A DNA stretch of 64,000 bases. Source: Ilyobacter_A sp963668015. Lineage in GTDB: Bacteria > Fusobacteriota > Fusobacteriia > Fusobacteriales > Fusobacteriaceae. Position 1 is the stretch's first letter. The number at the start of each line of letters is the position of its first letter. The DNA is taken from the NCBI GenBank assembly GCA_963668015.2, contig CAXXCR010000028.1, positions 1 to 64,000 on the forward strand, written 5' to 3'. The translations under genes and the position numbers were made by a program. The notes under the pieces are model-generated. The model worked only from the letters and a program-made list of their open reading frames with translations. It had not been told where the DNA came from and made no database searches. Below are positions 60,355 to 64,000 of this stretch, in pieces.

Positions 60355-61029
60355 CTACTCCTCCAACATACCGTCTCTTAATCTGACAACCCTTTGGGCA
60401 CGATCAATTATCATATAGTCATGTGAAGAGAAAATAAAGGTAATCCCCTTCTCTTCGTTGAGTTTTTTCATTAAATCAACTATTCCCTCTCCTGTCTGAG
60501 TGTCTAAGTTTGCTGTGGGTTCGTCCGCCAATACTATGTCAGGATTTTTAACCAGTGCTCTGGCAATGGCAACTCTTTGCTGTTGGCCACCTGAAATCTC
60601 GGATGGTTTTCTGTTTCTAAGTTCTAAAATCCCCAGGTCTTCCATTATCTTTTCAACAAGATTTTTTTTGTGTTTCTTATCATGTTTTTTCATCAAGTCA
60701 AGTGAAAACACTATGTTTTCATAGACTGTCAAAACGGGGATAAGGTTGTAGTTTTGGAAGATAAAGCCTATGTTTTCCCGCCTGAAGTCAGACGCCTCCT
60801 TTTTGCTTAGCTTGGAAATGTCCTGACCGGAAACTGTGATCGTTCCGTTGCTGGCACTGTCCATGGCGCCTATTATGTTTAGGAGAGTTGTCTTACCTGA
60901 CCCAGACGGGCCGGCCAAAACGGTAAACTCCCCTTTCTCTATTTTTAGATTTATCCCTTTTAAAGCTTCCACCTTTACTTTTCCGTTAATATAGTTTTTT
61001 TTCAAATCACGCAATTCAACTATGGCCAT
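60355..61029 (-). CDS. ABC ATPase (LolD/MacB type)
   Basis: 224-aa ATPase: Walker A VLAGPSGSGKTTLLNIIGAM, Q-loop IGFIFQNYNLIPVLTVYENI, signature ISGGQQQRVAIARALVKNP, Walker B DIVLADEPTANLD, H-loop FIFSSHD. It energises the two permeases. The ATG at 61029 has GGAGG upstream; a TTG four codons earlier overlaps that site. It follows the outer-membrane protein gene by 13 nt. Confidence 0.92.
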   Translation of the reverse strand: MAIVELRDLKKNYINGKVKVEALKGINLKIEKGEFTVLAGPSGSGKTTLLNIIGAMDSASNGTITVSGQDISKLSKKEASDFRRENIGFIFQNYNLIPVLTVYENIVFSLDLMKKHDKKHKKNLVEKIMEDLGILELRNRKPSEISGGQQQRVAIARALVKNPDIVLADEPTANLDTQTGEGIVDLMKKLNEEKGITFIFSSHDYMIIDRAQRVVRLRDGMLEE

Positions 61030-61042
61030 AAAAACCTCCAAT

Positions 61043-62026
61043 TTAAAAGAACAGTTCCAACTCTAAAAAAACTTCACTGTGCAGGGTGTCGCCGTCGGCA
61101 GTATCGAATCCAAATTCACCCATATCGTCATAAAAATTTACTCCTGCTTTTGTGGTGATGTAGTCGTTAAATATATGTGATATATATGTGCTTATGAACA
61201 GAGAGCCGCCTTTTGGATTGATGAGGGCACTTTGATAAAGTGAGCTGAGCTCGGTAAAATCATACCTGTATGTCAAGTACAAAGCCCCGGCATCCTCGTC
61301 AAAATTAAAAACTGCCTCTGCTAAAGTGTAAAGGGTGTCGCCATATGCATCAAAAGTGTAGTCTGATCCAAGAACGATAGTGGTGCCGTTGTTTGAATCC
61401 CCCCATGACTGTCCAAGCTGTGCCCATAAACCTACCCCAGCATCACCTTTGAACTCAAAGATAAGGTTGTTTACCCTGTCTTCGTTATCATCTTCCATTG
61501 ACTGTTTATAGTTAAAGTAGTCGATCATAAACTCGAAATTGCCGGATAAAAATGTATACCTCGTTCCGAAGTTGTTGTTTGACAGGTCATTTTTGAACAG
61601 GGCAGCTTCAAAACGTGACATATCATTGGTATTGTATTTGAGCTTAATTGAGTCTGTACCTATTTTTTCAGACCTAGGTTCCTCGAGGTCTATATCGTTG
61701 AAAACATCAGCCAGATTAAATATAAAAGCTGAGCCCCATACCAATTTCTGCCTACCCAGGGCAATGGTGAAATTATCCCTGTATGCTTCTACACTTGCTC
61801 TATAAACTTCTACGGACTCTTTAGATTCAGAATTAGTTCCAATTATTGCAAATTCAGAATAAAAATCATCTCCAGAGAAGTCTGTCCCAAGTTTGGCTTC
61901 AAAGGGATAATCCCCTTTTTCAAAGTTCTGAAGTCTGTATTCTGAGTCAATTTCTCCCCAAAACTCCAATGCTAAGTTATTCTCAACTATGATCAAAATA
62001 AAAATGATGATAAAAAGTTTCCGCAT
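61043..62026 (-). CDS. Outer-membrane beta-barrel protein (DUF1302-like)
   Basis: 327-aa exported protein (signal KLFIIIFILIIVENNLALEF) with alternating beta strands (FWGEIDSEYRLQNFEKGD, NFTIALGRQKLVWGSAFIFN, GALYLTYRYDF) and a terminal Phe (VFLELELFF), the sorting signal of barrels. RQKLVWGSA recalls DUF1302/alginate-porin-like barrels that accompany LolA-like/MmpL systems. ATG at 62026: the GTG at 62035 overlaps the AAGG site. First gene of the five-gene unit; inferred outer-membrane acceptor or channel. Confidence 0.82.
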   Translation of the reverse strand: MRKLFIIIFILIIVENNLALEFWGEIDSEYRLQNFEKGDYPFEAKLGTDFSGDDFYSEFAIIGTNSESKESVEVYRASVEAYRDNFTIALGRQKLVWGSAFIFNLADVFNDIDLEEPRSEKIGTDSIKLKYNTNDMSRFEAALFKNDLSNNNFGTRYTFLSGNFEFMIDYFNYKQSMEDDNEDRVNNLIFEFKGDAGVGLWAQLGQSWGDSNNGTTIVLGSDYTFDAYGDTLYTLAEAVFNFDEDAGALYLTYRYDFTELSSLYQSALINPKGGSLFISTYISHIFNDYITTKAGVNFYDDMGEFGFDTADGDTLHSEVFLELELFF

Positions 62027-62111
62027 CTCTTTCACCTTCCGTTCAATAAAGGTATATAAATAGAATATTAAAATAAGAGGGAGAAATCCTCTAAAAAATT
62101 TATTTACTTTA

Positions 62112-63011
62112 ACCTAAGTTGCTACTTTAGTAATAACATGATAAAATTTTTCTTAAAATACAACTTCAGGAGCGCATAAAATGAAAAATACAATAAATGA
62201 AATACTAGAATTTGTCCATTCAATCCTTGAGCTTATTGAACACAAAGAAAGTTCACAAACTAAAATGAAAGATGCTGAAGTCATTACAGCAGCTATAATT
62301 GCCGGAATATATTTCAATGGTAATTTTCAAAAGACTTTGACATTTTTTGAAGATTATCCGCATTTTGAATATGTTCTTTCTAAAAGTAGATTTTCTAGAA
62401 GACTATCAAAATTAGGGTCTACTTTAAGTAAAATAATGGATATTATTATGGAATACAACAAGAATAGGTCTAAAAACAAAGAATTTATGATAGATTCTTT
62501 TCCTGTTGCTGTATGTGATAATTTTAGAATTCCAAGATGCAAAATCTATTTAGACCACGATTTATATAGAGGATACGTTTCTAGTAAAAGAAAATTTTTT
62601 TCGGAACAAGGCTCCATCTAATGACCAATGAAAAAGGTTTACCTGTTGAATACAAAATATTACCAGGTTCTATTGCTGATATTACAGCTTTCAGAGAGTT
62701 CAATTTTGATTTACCAAAAGACTCAGTTATTTATGCAGACAAAGCTTATAATGACTATGGGCTTGAGGACGTATTAAGTGATGTGAATATCCATCTTTCG
62801 CCTATGAGACGTAAAAATTCAAAACGTTCCAAAACTCAAAGTCAAGTATTCATAGACCATCTCAAAAGAAAGCTAATAGAAACTGTTGGAAGTTCAATTA
62901 ATAGATTAATGCCTAAATCAATTCACAGCGTAACTTCTAGATGTTTTGAGTTGAAAATTCTAATATTTTTAATGGGTTATACATTCTTAAATCTTAAGTA
63001 GCAACTTGGGT
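62112..63011 (+). mobile_element. IS982-like insertion sequence, 900 bp
   Basis: Ends ACCTAAGTTGCTACTT and AAGTAGCAACTTGGGT are inverted repeats. A 7-bp direct repeat TACTTTA flanks it (62105-62111, 63012-63018). It contains one transposase frame, shifted once. The intact duplication points to a fairly recent insertion. Confidence 0.93.
62181..63001 (+). pseudogene. IS982 family transposase with a frameshift
   Basis: ORF1 (62181-62621) gives HSILELIEHKESSQTKMKDA, EVITAAIIAGIYFNGNF, RFSRRLSKLGSTLSKI and FMIDSFPVAVCDN (first catalytic Asp); ORF2 (62621-63001) gives SVIYADKAYNDYGLEDVL (second Asp) and RKLIETVGSSINRLMP (Glu). Adding one T to the T7 run near 62595-62601 joins them as KRKFFFGTRLHLMTNEKG, which restores the family. 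So the DDE residues survive but the frame is broken, unless slippage on T7 rescues it. ATG with AGGAGC upstream. Confidence 0.87.
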
Positions 63012-63025
63012 TACTTTATATATCC

Positions 63026-63043
63026 TAACCCAAGTTGCCACTT
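63026..63043 (+). repeat. Lone IS/MITE left end
   Basis: TAACCCAAGTTGCCACTT repeats the left terminus of the IS. It faces the IS right end across 14 bp; no matching right partner was found within the window. Confidence 0.6.
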
Positions 63044-63140
63044 TTCATACTAGTAAAGTATTGTTGTGAATCTCTTTCACGGTAAAAGAACTCTATAATT
63101 AAAAGAGGTTTCTTTTTTATCAAAATAAGGAGGCTTAATT

Positions 63141-63621
63141 ATGTTAAGATAATTAATGAAACAAGTAAAGCCTTTGTTGCTGCAATTGAGGGGTAGATAA
63201 TATAATTACAGCACTTAGAACAGCTGTTAAAAAACAAATTGTAGGTGTTTTTAAAGATGTTGGAGATATTGGTAAGTCAGGTTTAGAAGAGGTTGTAGCA
63301 GTTGGAGCAGGATCAATAAAAGGGGCAGTAAAGATGGTACACCAATTGCAGAGGCGACCAAGGAAACAGTAAGAGCTGTGATTGTTGGAGTATCAGATAT
63401 GGAACTGTAGCCGTAGCTGCTGTAGAAGGGGCAGTTAATGCTACAAAAGTAATAGGTGTCGATATACTGTAAAGACTGCGGAAGCTGCAATTACAGGTGT
63501 ATTAAAGGCTGCAGATGATATTGGAACAGAAGCTGCGAGTACAGTTAAAAAAGCTTTGTTAGCAGCATCGTCTTTATCAAAAGATATAGTTGAAAGGGTA
63601 ATTAAAGGAAGTTCTAAGTAA
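63141..63621 (+). pseudogene. Decayed Ala/Val-rich repeat protein gene
   Basis: A good start (AAGGAGG, ATG 63141) is followed at once by a stop and several frameshifts. Pieces in all three frames join into one protein: ITALRTAVKKQIVGVFKDVG, GKSGLEEVVAVGAGSIKGA, TPIAEATKETVRAVIVGV, VAVAAVEGAVNATKVIGV, AAITGVLKAADDIGTEAAST, then KKALLAASSLSKDIVERVIK. The pattern (A-V/G-I repeats with 'GV..D/EIG') is that of amphipathic alanine-rich proteins of unknown role. At least three shifts are needed, so it is non-functional. Confidence 0.7.
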
Positions 63622-63656
63622 CTATTGTAGGATTTGTATAGGAATTTAATAAAGAG

Positions 63657-63689
63657 AACCGCTCTAGCTATTAACTAGAGCGGTTTTTT
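63657..63689 (+). terminator. Terminator of the decayed gene
   Basis: AACCGCTCTAG/CTAGAGCGGTT with six Ts, a perfect 11-bp stem, still intact though the gene is not. Confidence 0.85.
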
Positions 63690-63699
63690 AATTAGTCAA

Positions 63700-63900
63700 C
63701 AGATTATTGATTATAAGATATATTGTATATAGTACATAGAGTAAAACAAATATAATACCTTCCAACTTTTCAATTTTTCTTCCTTTTCCTGAGAATACAA
63801 ATATAAACAAAATATAATTGCGAAATTAAAGATATTACTACCTATGATATTCCCCATGGATATGTTGGATTGTATGCATACTAGGAGGAAAAAGAGTATT
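63700..63900 (-). pseudogene. Remnant of a sodium/calcium (CaCA) exchanger
   Basis: On minus one frame reads CIQSNISMGNIIGSNIFNFA, the GNxxGSNxFN signature of CaCA antiporters; after a frameshift the next frame gives SGKGRKIEKLEGIIFVLLYV and LYTIYLIINNL, the usual last helix. Upstream (to 64000) the frames are broken. The piece is the C-terminal end of a decayed exchanger gene. Confidence 0.6.
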
Positions 63901-64000
63901 TTTTTAGAAGATTACTTTGTTACAATTATATCAGATAATATGCTTTTCCGTCTTTTAATATTCAATGATGTCAAGCAATTTCGTAAAGATTTAGATGATA

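Noticed and set aside
1..64000. Search for tRNA, rRNA and T-box elements
   Set aside because: No cloverleaf, rRNA core or T-box (GGGTGGNACCRCG) was recognised by eye; a covariance scan would be needed to exclude them.

Overview
The window is AT-rich and carries genes of a diderm anaerobe: a Blc-type lipocalin, an outer-membrane barrel with a LolA-like carrier, and NfnAB, next to genes usual in Firmicutes (GerW/DUF2953, S-box riboswitch, MarR/azoreductase). This mix fits the Fusobacteriota (Propionigenium/Ilyobacter/Psychrilyobacter-like). That placement is inference from gene content, because no rRNA or tRNA gene is present.

Layout. 0-5 kb: a flavin reductase broken by a nonsense codon, the GerW-DUF2953 pair and a periplasmic-sensor diguanylate cyclase. 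5-8.1 kb: a MarR regulator with its own operator, an azoreductase, two tandem copies of a tiny exported peptide, a pirin and an exported FMN-binding protein. 8.3-12 kb: a SAM-I riboswitch ahead of an amino-acid permease and homocysteine S-methyltransferase, then a DMT exporter. 12-30 kb: mixed metabolic and accessory genes (PutP, lipocalin, methyltransferases, phosphatase, a PAS-GGDEF-HD-GYP protein, metallo-hydrolases, a Vat-type acetyltransferase). Several genes here are degraded. A ykkC/guanidine-I type riboswitch precedes an orphan ACT-domain gene.

30.3-36.6 kb holds the most remarkable structure. It is a run of single, same-strand genes, each followed by an attC-like hairpin, headed by the C-terminal remnant of a tyrosine (IntI/Xer-like) integrase that points the same way as the cassettes. 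I read it as a fossil chromosomal integron with five recognisable attC sites plus an attI/attC-like site next to the integrase remnant. Cassettes encode a degenerate HNH-like protein, a metallo-hydrolase, an unknown 318-aa protein, a double-flavodoxin protein and a 156-aa unknown; a GNAT gene is a probable sixth.

36.8-62 kb is mostly chromosomal core: an MsbA-like ABC exporter, a YwqK-type repeat protein, SbcDC, a DUF2798/MarR pair with a shared palindromic operator, the thrC-thrB-lysC operon, msrA, nfnAB, a solute-binding protein paired with a diguanylate cyclase, and a five-gene ABC/LolA-like/outer-membrane-protein operon. The right end has a 900-bp IS982-like element with a 7-bp target duplication, then two decayed genes.

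A second theme is a family of 0.3-0.5 kb non-autonomous elements scattered through the intergenic gaps. Their ends (core AAGTTGCT) match the ends of the IS982-like element and some keep 6-7 bp target duplications, so they look like MITEs mobilised by that transposase. They occur between divergent genes, at a start codon, beside the integron remnant and nested in each other.
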